A stretch of 64,000 bases of DNA from CAWIXB01 sp963839955 (GTDB lineage Bacteria > Actinomycetota > Actinomycetes > JACCUZ01): NCBI GenBank assembly GCA_963839955.1, contig CAWIXB010000001.1:930001-994000 (forward strand), given 5' to 3'. The notes under the pieces are model-generated. The model was given only the letters and a program-made list of their open reading frames with translations, was not told the DNA's origin and did not search any database. The position numbers and the translations under genes are program-made. Positions 32,852 to 40,493 of this stretch are shown here, one piece after another (positions within the stretch are counted from its first letter, which is position 1; every line of letters starts with the position of its first letter).

Positions 32852-33528
32852 AGGTACTCGCGATCGGGGCGCACCCCGACGACATCGAGCTCGGCTGTGC
32901 CGGCGCGCTCCTGCGTCACGTCGAGGCCGGCGACGAGGTCACCATGCTCGTGATGACGCCGGGGGAGCGCGGCCCCCAAGGCGTCACCTCCAGGGTCCGC
33001 GAGCAGGAAGCGGCGGCGGCAGTCATCGGTGCTCGCCTGATGTGGGGCCCCTTCGCCGACTGCAGCGTTCCCACCGGTCGCGAGGCCGTGGCCTACGTGG
33101 ACGAGGTCGTGCACGAGATCGGTGCCGAGGTCGTCTACGTCCACGCGCCGCACGACACCCACCAGGACCACGCCGCAACCTCCGCGGCTGCACTCGCCGG
33201 CGCCCGCCGGCTGGCCCGCGTGCTCTTCTACCAGTCACCCTCGACCACGTCCTTCGACCCGACTGTCTTCGTCGACGTGGAGCGGACGCTGTCCGGCAAG
33301 CTTGCGGCGCTGCGCGCGCACCGGTCGCAGGTCATGCAGTGCCCGATGGTCGACCTCGAGGACATCGAGGTCTCGGCCCGCTTCTGGGGCACCCGCGCCA
33401 AGATCGGCTACGCCGAGGCCTTCGAGACCCCCCGTTTCGTCTGGGAGATCGGACACCTCGCGCCGGTGCGTGAAAAGGAGCTCGAGGCGGTGCGGTCGGT
33501 CATGGGGCTGGCGGCCGTCAACTTGTGA
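32848..33528 (+). CDS. PIG-L/LmbE-family zinc deacetylase
   Basis: 226 residues. Zinc motif AHPDD at residues 8-12 (IGAHPDDIELGCAGAL) and the second ligand block PHDTHQDH (about 100-107) are intact, so it should hydrolyse an N-acetyl group from an N-acetylglucosamine derivative. Members act on GlcNAc-PI, GlcNAc-inositol (mycothiol) or bacillithiol precursors. Here the neighbours are a glycosyltransferase, a UDP-GlcNAc epimerase homologue and an exosortase, so an amino-sugar in a surface glycan is the best guess. There is no signal peptide. ATGA overlap with the cargo gene upstream and GTGA overlap with the glycosyltransferase downstream. Confidence 0.88.
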   Translation: MKVLAIGAHPDDIELGCAGALLRHVEAGDEVTMLVMTPGERGPQGVTSRVREQEAAAAVIGARLMWGPFADCSVPTGREAVAYVDEVVHEIGAEVVYVHAPHDTHQDHAATSAAALAGARRLARVLFYQSPSTTSFDPTVFVDVERTLSGKLAALRAHRSQVMQCPMVDLEDIEVSARFWGTRAKIGYAEAFETPRFVWEIGHLAPVREKELEAVRSVMGLAAVNL

Positions 33529-34958
33529 CCGCGCCCATGACGGTCGCGGACGAGCACCAGTCGGCCCGCGCGGCCCCGTGGACGTTCCTCTCGCTGCTCG
33601 GTGCCTCCGCCCTCCTGGTCGCGGCCATCGGCGTGGACACGGCGATCCTGGTCGGCTCCGTCGTCGTGAACCTGACCTTCCTCGTGTTCTTCCTGCGCCA
33701 CGTTGGTTTCGCTTCCGCCGCGATCCGCTGGGCCCCGAGGGACCTCTACGACGTCGCCGAGGTGGATCTCGACTACCAGCCCAACGTCAGCATTCTGGTG
33801 GCGTGCCATAACGAGGCACTGGTCGCCGAGTCCCTGGTCCGCGGCCTCGCCGCCTTGCACTACCCGCGTTCCCGTCTCGAGGTGATCCTCGTCGACGACC
33901 GGTCGACCGACGGCACCGGCGAGCTGCTCGACCGGCTGACCGCCGGCGAGCGGCACATGCGCGTGCTGCACCGTGACCCGGAAGCCGGCGGCGGTAAGTC
34001 CGGCGCGCTCAACGACGGTGCCGAGCTCGCGCGCGGCGAGATCATCGTCATCTTCGACGCCGACCACATCCCTCGTCGCAACGTCATCGGCCGTCTCGTG
34101 CGGCACTTCCAGGACGATCGCGTCTCGGCAGTCCAGGGACGCTGCCTGGTCCGGAACTCCGTGCAGTCCAGGCTCGCGCGCTCCATCGCGATCGACTATT
34201 TCTCTGGCTACCTGGTGAACGAGTACGGCCGGCAGGCCCTCTTCGAGCTGCCGGCGTACGGCGGGGCGAACTGTGCGGTTCGGGCCACGACCCTGCGCGA
34301 GCTGGGCGGCTGGAACACCGCGAGCGTCACCGAGGACACCGACCTCACGCTGCGGATCATGTTGCTCGGCAAGCGGGTGCGTTACGACATCACCGCAGTC
34401 GACACCGAGGAAGGCGCGACCACGTTGGGACGCTTTCTGAAGCAGCGCTACCGCTGGGCTCGTGGGCATCAACAGGCCTGGCGCGACTATCGCCGGCACG
34501 TGCTCTTCGCGCCTCATCTCAAGCCGATGGAGAAGCTCGAGACGATGCTCTTCCTGCTCGTCTACCACGTCCCGGTGCTGTGCTGCGTCACGCTTGCCTT
34601 GATGGTCCTTCGCATAGCCGGAGTCGGACCCACGGTGACGCTGTTCGAGCTGCTGCCACTTGCGGCACTGCTGTTCGCCGGCCCCTTCTGCGAGCTGGCG
34701 GTCGGTCTGCTGGTCGGGCGCGCGCCGCGGCGCTCGGCCTGGTCGATCGCGTGGATGACACCGATCTTCTTCGTGTTCATGCTGGTGTGCACCAAGGCAT
34801 GGGTCGACGGGCTCCTCGGCCGCCCCTACTCCTGGGTCAAGACCGCCCGTTCGAACTGGGCGCCCATCGCACCCGCAGAAACGCCGGCCTACGGTGAGCC
34901 CGAACGGCGTGGGCTGGTCGCGGCTGGCGCAGCTCACTCGGGGGACGAAGGCGCATGA
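33525..34958 (+). CDS. Processive family-2 membrane glycosyltransferase (BcsA/hyaluronan-synthase-like)
   Basis: 477 residues. Two N-terminal helices (about 18-58), a cytosolic GT-A domain (80-310) and about four C-terminal helices (330-430). UDP-sugar binding VILVDDRSTDGT, metal DAD in IIVIFDADHIP, acceptor TED in VTEDTDLTLR and QRYRW in FLKQRYRWARGHQQ are the D,D,D,QxxRW set of processive beta-glycan synthases. It should build or polymerise a sugar chain from UDP-sugars at the membrane. ATGA overlap with the exosortase gene. A GT2 neighbour is also found with the Gram-positive exosortase-family protein XrtG, which I recall; homology to that GT needs testing. Confidence 0.88.
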   Translation: MTAPMTVADEHQSARAAPWTFLSLLGASALLVAAIGVDTAILVGSVVVNLTFLVFFLRHVGFASAAIRWAPRDLYDVAEVDLDYQPNVSILVACHNEALVAESLVRGLAALHYPRSRLEVILVDDRSTDGTGELLDRLTAGERHMRVLHRDPEAGGGKSGALNDGAELARGEIIVIFDADHIPRRNVIGRLVRHFQDDRVSAVQGRCLVRNSVQSRLARSIAIDYFSGYLVNEYGRQALFELPAYGGANCAVRATTLRELGGWNTASVTEDTDLTLRIMLLGKRVRYDITAVDTEEGATTLGRFLKQRYRWARGHQQAWRDYRRHVLFAPHLKPMEKLETMLFLLVYHVPVLCCVTLALMVLRIAGVGPTVTLFELLPLAALLFAGPFCELAVGLLVGRAPRRSAWSIAWMTPIFFVFMLVCTKAWVDGLLGRPYSWVKTARSNWAPIAPAETPAYGEPERRGLVAAGAAHSGDEGA

Positions 34959-35491
34959 ACGGGCGCCGGTTCTCGGTCTTCTCCGCCCTCGCAATGGCGC
35001 TCGCCGTCGCGATCGGCGGCTTCCATCTGTTGTCCGGGCCCTGGCGCGACCTCGAGAGCTTCCTCGTCATGGGTCTGCTTGCCCCGCTCGGTGACCGGGC
35101 GGGCACCATGCCGGGCCACATCTTCCAGCTGCTGCCACCGGATCAGGAGGCGTTCCGCGCGCAGCTCACGCCGTACTGCTCCTCCCTGATCTCGGCCCTG
35201 GCGCTGGTCGTCATCGCGATGTTCGTGCTGCACGGCCCCCTGTGGCCGCGCGTGTGGGCGGCCACTGTGGCGGTGGCGCTCGTGCTGCTGTGCAACGTCC
35301 TCCGGATCGTGGGGTCGCTCTGGATGGGCTACGACTACGGCGGCGGGGCGCTGGTGCTCTTCCACGACTGGATCGGCACCTTCTTCGCCCTCGTCTACAC
35401 GATGACCGGTTTCTTCCTGATGCTCTATTTCCTCCTTCCCAGCGCGACAGCGGAGATCCCTCGTGCCGCCCGCGTGAGCGACGTCCTCTGA
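34955..35491 (+). CDS. Exosortase/archaeosortase-family membrane cysteine transpeptidase
   Basis: 178 residues with about five transmembrane helices. The family triad is visible: Cys75 in TPYCSSLISALAL, Arg117 in LLCNVLRIVGS and His137 in LFHDWIGTFF. Exosortases cut C-terminal sorting signals such as PEP-CTERM outside the membrane and probably attach the protein to a glycolipid or glycan. At 178 residues it is a minimal core without the EpsI domain. No subclass name is assigned. It overlaps the glycosyltransferase gene and shares an operon with one tripartite-tail protein, the candidate substrate. Confidence 0.85.
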   Translation: MNGRRFSVFSALAMALAVAIGGFHLLSGPWRDLESFLVMGLLAPLGDRAGTMPGHIFQLLPPDQEAFRAQLTPYCSSLISALALVVIAMFVLHGPLWPRVWAATVAVALVLLCNVLRIVGSLWMGYDYGGGALVLFHDWIGTFFALVYTMTGFFLMLYFLLPSATAEIPRAARVSDVL

Positions 35492-35510
35492 CTCAAGGGC
35501 TGACCCGACC

Positions 35511-35538
35511 CTCAAGTCGTGCGCGCATTCATCCGAAT
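35511..35538 (+). promoter_or_regulatory. CTCAAGT-N14-TCCGAA box before the ATP-grasp gene
   Basis: CTCAAGT at 35511-35517, spacer of 14 nt, TCCGAA at 35532-35537; GTG follows at 35547, so the transcript would be almost leaderless. Third member of the set with 15683 and 32232; its -10 half is the least like GTCGAT. Confidence 0.42.
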
Positions 35539-35546
35539 GGAGCAGT

Positions 35547-37052
35547 GTGGAGACTCTCAGCCTTGCCATCACGTCCGACGGGCCGGCGACGACGATTGTC
35601 GCGCTGCTGATCGGCCTCGTCGCCGTGCTCGCCGCCGTGTCGTGGCGCGTCGCGCGTCACCTGCGCCTCCGCAGGGGGCTCCTTGCCGGGCTGCGCGACA
35701 CGGACCCGGCGGTTCGCCACGCAGCAGTCGCTCAGGCTGCCGAGCTGGGCTTCGCGTCCACCGCACCTGCATTGCTTCGCGCGGTGCGCACTGAGTCCGA
35801 CCCGACGGTGCTTGCCGCGGTGGTCCGCGCAGTCGCCTCCCGGCAGTGGGAACCCGCTTCCAGCGCCGGGATCGTCGAGCTCCGTCTGTGGGCCCGGGCC
35901 TATGCCGAGCGGCACCCCGAGGTACGCCGCACAGGTGGTGGCGCGCCGATGCTTTCCGGTGTCGCCGGCGCCGTTCCGCCGCCCTCCCTCGACCCCGAAC
36001 GGCAGAACGAGTTCCGCACCCGACAGGACCACGTACCCCATCACCACGGGGATGGCGTTGACGCACCCGCCTCGGCGGCCGCTGTCTCGCCGCTGGAGGA
36101 CGACCCTGACCGCATGGGCCCGGTCCGCGTCGTGGTCACCGGCGCCGGAGGTGCCGCAGGCGTCGCGGTGATCCGTGCGCTGCGCAGTCGCGGCCACCAC
36201 GTCATAGCCGTCGACGCCGACCCGACGGCGGCCGGTCTGCACCTGGCCCAGGACAGCCGCGTCATCCCTCGCGGCGACGAGCCCCACTACCTGGCCGCGT
36301 TGCTGCGCGTCGCCACCGTGTGCGATGCCCAAGCGCTGGTCTGCACCGTCGCGGAGGAGTACCGCGCGCTGGCCGGCGCGCAGGACTACTTCGCCGAGGC
36401 GGGCATCCGCACGCTGATGCCCACCCTCGAGTCGGTCGAGGTGTGCCTGGACAAATGGCGTTTCCACCAGAGCATGAACGACGACGGCCTCCCGGTCCCT
36501 GCGACCGCGCTCGGCAGTGTCAACGGTGTCCCGGGCCCGTGGATCGTCAAGCCGCGCAACGGCCGCGGCTCACGCGACGTGGTCGCGGCCGAGAGCCGCA
36601 CCCAGGTCAACGCGGCGGTGAAGACGGTGCCGCAACCCCTGGTGCAGACCCGGCTGACCGGACGCGAGTTCACCTGCGACACCCTCGTCGACGCGAGTGG
36701 CGCGACGCTGTCCACTGTCGCCCGCTGGCGCACCGAGACCCGCGGTGGGATCTCCACCAAGGGCACCACCTTCGACGACCCGGAGGTGTGCAACGTGGTG
36801 ACTCTGGCGCTGAAGGCGGTGGGGCTCGTCGGACCCGCCAACGTCCAGGGCTTCGTTGCCGACGACGGCACGGTGACGCTGCTCGAGATCAACCCCCGTT
36901 TCTCCGGCGGGCTGCCGCTGAGCGTCGCTGCCGGCGCCGACCTGGTCGAGGAGTACCTGCGCGGTGTGATGGGTCTGGCCATGCGCCCCGAGCGGCTCGT
37001 CGCCCGTCCAGGCGTCACCATGACGCGATACTTCTCCGAGGCGTTCTCGTAG
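35547..37052 (+). CDS. Membrane-anchored HEAT-like/ATP-grasp fusion protein
   Basis: 501 residues from GTG 35547 (GGAG 4 nt before). One N-terminal transmembrane helix (about 16-33), an Ala-rich helical block (45-105, LRDTDPAVRHAAVAQAAELG and repeats of that kind) resembling HEAT repeats, a Pro/His-rich linker (130-190), then a Rossmann-like pre-ATP-grasp domain (VRVVVTGAGGAAGVAVIRAL) and an ATP-grasp domain with WIVKPRNGRGSRDV, a magnesium-binding VTLLEINPRFSGGLPL and a terminal TRYFSEAF. It resembles carbamoyl-phosphate-synthase-like ligases that join a carboxylate to an amine or similar. The anchoring at the membrane fits a modification of a surface glycan or glycoprotein. Substrates unknown. 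Confidence 0.78.
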   Translation: METLSLAITSDGPATTIVALLIGLVAVLAAVSWRVARHLRLRRGLLAGLRDTDPAVRHAAVAQAAELGFASTAPALLRAVRTESDPTVLAAVVRAVASRQWEPASSAGIVELRLWARAYAERHPEVRRTGGGAPMLSGVAGAVPPPSLDPERQNEFRTRQDHVPHHHGDGVDAPASAAAVSPLEDDPDRMGPVRVVVTGAGGAAGVAVIRALRSRGHHVIAVDADPTAAGLHLAQDSRVIPRGDEPHYLAALLRVATVCDAQALVCTVAEEYRALAGAQDYFAEAGIRTLMPTLESVEVCLDKWRFHQSMNDDGLPVPATALGSVNGVPGPWIVKPRNGRGSRDVVAAESRTQVNAAVKTVPQPLVQTRLTGREFTCDTLVDASGATLSTVARWRTETRGGISTKGTTFDDPEVCNVVTLALKAVGLVGPANVQGFVADDGTVTLLEINPRFSGGLPLSVAAGADLVEEYLRGVMGLAMRPERLVARPGVTMTRYFSEAFS

Positions 37053-38207
37053 ATGGGCCCGCTGCGGCTCACCGTCCCGGTCGGCACACGGCCCGAGGTC
37101 ATCAAGCTGGCCCCCGTCGTCGCCGCCCTGCGAGCGCGGGGGCACCTCGTGCGGGTCGTCGCCACCGGCCAGCACACGGACCCGCGGATGTACGCCGAGG
37201 TGTTCGGCGACCTCGGCCTCCAGCCGGACGCCGTCTGGGCGCTCGAGGGTGACGAAGCCCAACGCGTGGGCGCCTTGCTGACCCACGCGTTCCAGGAGCT
37301 CGCCGAGCACCGACCGGACGCCGTGCTGACGCTCGGCGACACCTACACCGCGCCCCTCGTCGCGATGGCTGCTCGCCGGCACGGTGTCGGCGTCATCCAC
37401 CTCGAGGCCGGCATGCGATCGTTCAATTCGCAGTCGATGGAGGAGAGCAACCGCCGGATGGTTGCCGCACTCGCCACCCTGAACCTCGCTCCGACCGTGC
37501 TCGCGGCGCGCTTCCTCGAAGCCGAGGGCGTCGCGGCCGAGCGGGTGCGCGTCGTCGGCAACCCGGTGATCGACAGCCTCGCCGCCAGCGGGGTCGACCG
37601 CGTCGATCCGGATGCGCGGGCGGGTGTCCTGGTCACCGCACATCGGGCGACGAACGTCGACGACCCGGCGCGGCTGCGCATCCTCGTCGACGTGCTGCAC
37701 GACCTCGCCCGCAGCTACGGTCCCGTCCTGTTTCCTGTGCACCCACGGACCCGCGCCAGGCTCGAGGAGTACGGACTCCTCGCCGCTCTGACCGACCGGC
37801 CCGGCTTGCGCTGCACCGAGCCGCTGCCCTACCACGACCTGCTGCGCGCGCTGGCCGGCAGCCGGGTCGCTGTCACCGACAGCGGTGGTCTTCAGGAAGA
37901 GGGCTCCTGGTTCGGCGTACCCGTCGTCGTCATGCGCACCACCACTCCGCGTTGGGAGGGAGTCGAAGCCGGCGCTGCGGTGCTGACCGGGCTCGACCTG
38001 CCGGCCGTACGCGGCGCGGTCGACGCGTTCAGCACGCCGTACGCACAGAGCACGGTCGCCGCGCTGCCCTGCCTCTACGGCGACGGCCGCACTGCGGCCA
38101 GGGTCGTCGAGGTGCTCGAAGAGCCGCAGATCCGCCAGGTGCTCGTCCCGCGCGAGCCGATGCTCGGCACCTCGCCGTTCGCCACGTCGTCCTGGGCGCC
38201 GGGATGA
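37053..38207 (+). CDS. UDP-N-acetylglucosamine 2-epimerase-family protein
   Basis: 384 residues, starting directly after the ATP-grasp stop. TVPVGTRPEVIKLAPVVAAL and TDSGGLQEEGSWFGVPVVVMR are the family hallmarks, and HLEAGMRSFN matches the catalytic Glu block. Deviations exist: LGDTYTAPL where most have HGDTTT, HRATNVDD for HRxEN and TPRWEG for TERPE. It may epimerise UDP-GlcNAc to UDP-ManNAc, or hydrolyse it, or act on another UDP-sugar. With WecA encoded at 43.4 kb, UDP-ManNAc-based wall glycan is plausible. The stop overlaps the HAD start (ATGA). Confidence 0.85.
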   Translation: MGPLRLTVPVGTRPEVIKLAPVVAALRARGHLVRVVATGQHTDPRMYAEVFGDLGLQPDAVWALEGDEAQRVGALLTHAFQELAEHRPDAVLTLGDTYTAPLVAMAARRHGVGVIHLEAGMRSFNSQSMEESNRRMVAALATLNLAPTVLAARFLEAEGVAAERVRVVGNPVIDSLAASGVDRVDPDARAGVLVTAHRATNVDDPARLRILVDVLHDLARSYGPVLFPVHPRTRARLEEYGLLAALTDRPGLRCTEPLPYHDLLRALAGSRVAVTDSGGLQEEGSWFGVPVVVMRTTTPRWEGVEAGAAVLTGLDLPAVRGAVDAFSTPYAQSTVAALPCLYGDGRTAARVVEVLEEPQIRQVLVPREPMLGTSPFATSSWAPG

Positions 38208-38971
38208 CCCCGCACCGGGAGACGGTTCGCGGTGAGTCCGTTCGCGGCGTGACCGTCGACCTCGACGACACGCTCTTCCCCCAGGCCGAGTGGCTCGCCG
38301 GCGCTTGGCGCGCGGTGGCCGACCGGGCCGGCCAGCTCGGCCTCGACGGCGTGGCACTCCTGCCCCACCTGCGCCGGCTGGCAGCCGAGGGCACCGACGG
38401 TGGCGGCATCATCGACCGGGCGCTGGCCTGCATCGGCCAGCCCCCCGACGCCCACGTTGCGGCCCTGGTCGCCGCCTTCACTGCCCACTCCCCGGCCCGC
38501 CTCACCCCCTACCCCGGGGCCGGGCCGGCGCTGGCCGCGCTTGCCCGCCGGCTGCCTGTGGTCTGCATCACCGACGGCAACCCGCGGATCCAGCGCGCCA
38601 AGCTGGCGGCACTCGGCCTCGAGGACGCCTTCGACCATGTCGTCATCTCTGACGAGCTGGGGGGCAGGGGGCTGCGCAAGCCGCACCCGGCGCCGTTCCG
38701 GCGCGCCCTCGAGCTGCTGGCCCTGGATCCCGGCCAGGTCGTGCACGTCGGCGACCGTCCCGCGAAGGACGTCCTGGGGGCCACCGGAGCGGGGATCCGC
38801 AGCGTCCGGGTGCGTACAGGGGAGTACGCCGGGGTCCCCGACCAGGAGGGCCTGCATCCCTGGCGCACGGTCGCCACGTTCGCGGAGGCGGTCGACCTCT
38901 GCCTGACCGCGGCAGGCGGCGTCCGGCCGCCTCCCGCGTGGGAACAGACGGAGTGCCTCGCGCGGTTGTGA
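38204..38971 (+). CDS. HAD-superfamily hydrolase, exosortase-locus associated
   Basis: 255 residues from ATG 38204. Motif I VTVDLDDTLFPQAE, motif II VCITDGN, motif III Lys in LRKPHPAPF and motif IV HVGDRPAKDVLGA. A helical C1 cap holds PPDAHVAALVAAFTAHSP. It is a phosphatase on an unknown metabolite, perhaps a sugar phosphate made for the locus. It is the last gene of the coupled unit; a putative SigR-like rpmE promoter begins inside its final codons (38941). Confidence 0.84.
   Translation: MTPHRETVRGESVRGVTVDLDDTLFPQAEWLAGAWRAVADRAGQLGLDGVALLPHLRRLAAEGTDGGGIIDRALACIGQPPDAHVAALVAAFTAHSPARLTPYPGAGPALAALARRLPVVCITDGNPRIQRAKLAALGLEDAFDHVVISDELGGRGLRKPHPAPFRRALELLALDPGQVVHVGDRPAKDVLGATGAGIRSVRVRTGEYAGVPDQEGLHPWRTVATFAEAVDLCLTAAGGVRPPPAWEQTECLARL
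38941..38967 (+). promoter_or_regulatory. GGAAC-N19-GTT element upstream of rpmE
   Basis: GGAAC at 38941-38945 and GTT at 38965-38967, at the 3' end of the HAD gene, about 110 nt before rpmE. In Streptomyces rpmE is a known SigR (disulfide-stress) target with GGAAT-N18-GTT; the parallel is suggestive. Confidence 0.42.
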
Positions 38972-39076
38972 CCCTTGGACCCCCGTCTGGCAGACTGGTC
39001 CGCTGGTTCCGGTTCACGGCGCGCCCCCGCTGGGAGCGTCGACCCGGCGACCGATCACCCTCGACAGGAGAGCATC

Positions 39077-39292
39077 GTGCGCAACGAGATCCACCCGGAG
39101 TACGTCGAGACGCAGGCCACCTGTACCTGCGGCAACACGTTCACGACCCGGAGCACCGCGAAGACCGGCGTGATCCACGCCGAGGTCTGCTCGCAGTGCC
39201 ACCCCTTCTACACCGGAAAGCAGAAGATCCTCGACACGGGCGGACGCGTCGCCCGCTTCGAGAAGCGCTTCGGCAAGTCCGGCACCAAGTAG
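39077..39292 (+). CDS. rpmE: 50S ribosomal protein L31, zinc-binding form
   Basis: 71 residues, starting at GTG 39077 behind AGGAGAG. Two cysteine pairs, CTCGNTF and CSQCHPFYTGKQ, form the zinc site of the C+ L31. The zinc-dependent form can be replaced by a zinc-free paralogue in zinc limitation. It precedes prfA, as in many actinobacteria, but a strong hairpin separates them. Confidence 0.97.
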   Translation: MRNEIHPEYVETQATCTCGNTFTTRSTAKTGVIHAEVCSQCHPFYTGKQKILDTGGRVARFEKRFGKSGTK

Positions 39293-39299
39293 CTTCCCC

Positions 39300-39345
39300 G
39301 CGGCGCCGGTCGGCGGCCCTCTCCAGGGCCCCCGACCGGCGCCGC
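39300..39345 (+). terminator. Intrinsic-type hairpin after rpmE
   Basis: A perfect 14-bp stem GCGGCGCCGGTCGG (39300-39313) with CCGACCGGCGCCGC (39332-39345) plus an inner GGCCCT/AGGGCC stem. No U tract follows, as is common in high-GC genomes. Confidence 0.75.
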
Positions 39346-39409
39346 TGCCGTTCCCGGACATTCCCTGACTAGCCCTGACCGGGCCGCTGATGAGGAGGCA
39401 CCCTCCACC

Positions 39410-40480
39410 GTGCTGCATGCCCCCGACGAACTCGTCGACGAGCACGCGCAGCTCGAGCGCGAGCTCGCCGACCCGGACGTGCACGCCGACCAGGAGCGGG
39501 CGCGCCGGCTCGGCAAGCGCTATTCGGAGCTCACGCCGGTCGTCGAGGTCGACCGTGCGCTTCGCCAGCTCGACGGCGACCTCGCAGCCGCGCGCGAGCT
39601 CGGTGCCGACGACGAGTCGTTCCGGGCGGAGGCGACTGCCCTCGAGTCGCGCAGGGACGAGCTCGAGGAGCGGCTGCGTCTGCTGCTGCTCCCGCGTGAC
39701 CCCAACGACGACAAGGACGTCATCGTCGAGATCAAGGCGGGCGAGGGTGGCGAGGAGTCGGCACTGTTCGCCGCCGACCTGCTGCGCATGTACCTGCGCT
39801 TCGCCGAGCGGTCGCGGTGGCGGACGGAGATCATCGAGGCGACCGAGTCCGATCTCGGCGGTTACAAGGCAGTGTCGTTCGCGGTGAAGTCGCGAGGGAC
39901 CCCGCCACCAGGGGAGGGCATCTGGTCGCGGCTGAAGTACGAGGGCGGTGTGCACCGCGTGCAACGCGTTCCCGTCACCGAGTCGCAAGGCCGCATCCAC
40001 ACCAGCGCCGCAGGAGTCCTCGTGCTGCCCGAGGCCGAGGATGTCGACGTACAGATCGACCCCAACGACCTGCGCATCGACGTCTACCGCTCTTCTGGAC
40101 CTGGTGGGCAGAGCGTCAACACCACCGACTCCGCCGTGCGCATCACCCACGTGCCGACCGGCATCGTCGCGTCCTGCCAGAACGAGAAGAGCCAGCTGCA
40201 GAACAGGGAGCAAGCGCTGCGCATCCTGCGCGCCCGGCTGCTGGCGGCAGCTCAGGAGGAGGCCGACCGCGAGGCGTCCGACGCGCGGCGCAGCCAGGTC
40301 CGCACCGTCGACCGGTCCGAGCGGGTGCGCACCTACAACTACGCCGAGAACCGCATCGCCGACCACCGGGTGAACTTCAAGGCCTACAACCTCGACCAGG
40401 TGCTTGACGGTGACCTCGACGCGGTCGTGCAGGCGCTCGTCGACGCCGACATCGAGGCCAAGCTGGCCGCCGCGACGTGA
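39410..40480 (+). CDS. prfA: Peptide chain release factor 1
   Basis: 356 residues from GTG. The PVT tripeptide in RVQRVPVTESQGRIHTSA is the RF1 type (PxT), so it reads UAA and UAG. The GGQ catalytic motif is SSGPGGQSVNTTDSAVR. A coiled N-terminal domain is present (1-110). prmC starts 13 nt after its stop and methylates the GGQ Gln. Confidence 0.97.
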   Translation: MLHAPDELVDEHAQLERELADPDVHADQERARRLGKRYSELTPVVEVDRALRQLDGDLAAARELGADDESFRAEATALESRRDELEERLRLLLLPRDPNDDKDVIVEIKAGEGGEESALFAADLLRMYLRFAERSRWRTEIIEATESDLGGYKAVSFAVKSRGTPPPGEGIWSRLKYEGGVHRVQRVPVTESQGRIHTSAAGVLVLPEAEDVDVQIDPNDLRIDVYRSSGPGGQSVNTTDSAVRITHVPTGIVASCQNEKSQLQNREQALRILRARLLAAAQEEADREASDARRSQVRTVDRSERVRTYNYAENRIADHRVNFKAYNLDQVLDGDLDAVVQALVDADIEAKLAAAT

Positions 40481-40493
40481 GCAGCCCACGTTC

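Noticed and set aside
34955..35491. Reading the exosortase as a rhomboid or PAP2 protein
   Set aside because: No GxSx or PAP2 motif; the Cys-(N..R)-(H..G) spacing across helices matches the exosortase core.
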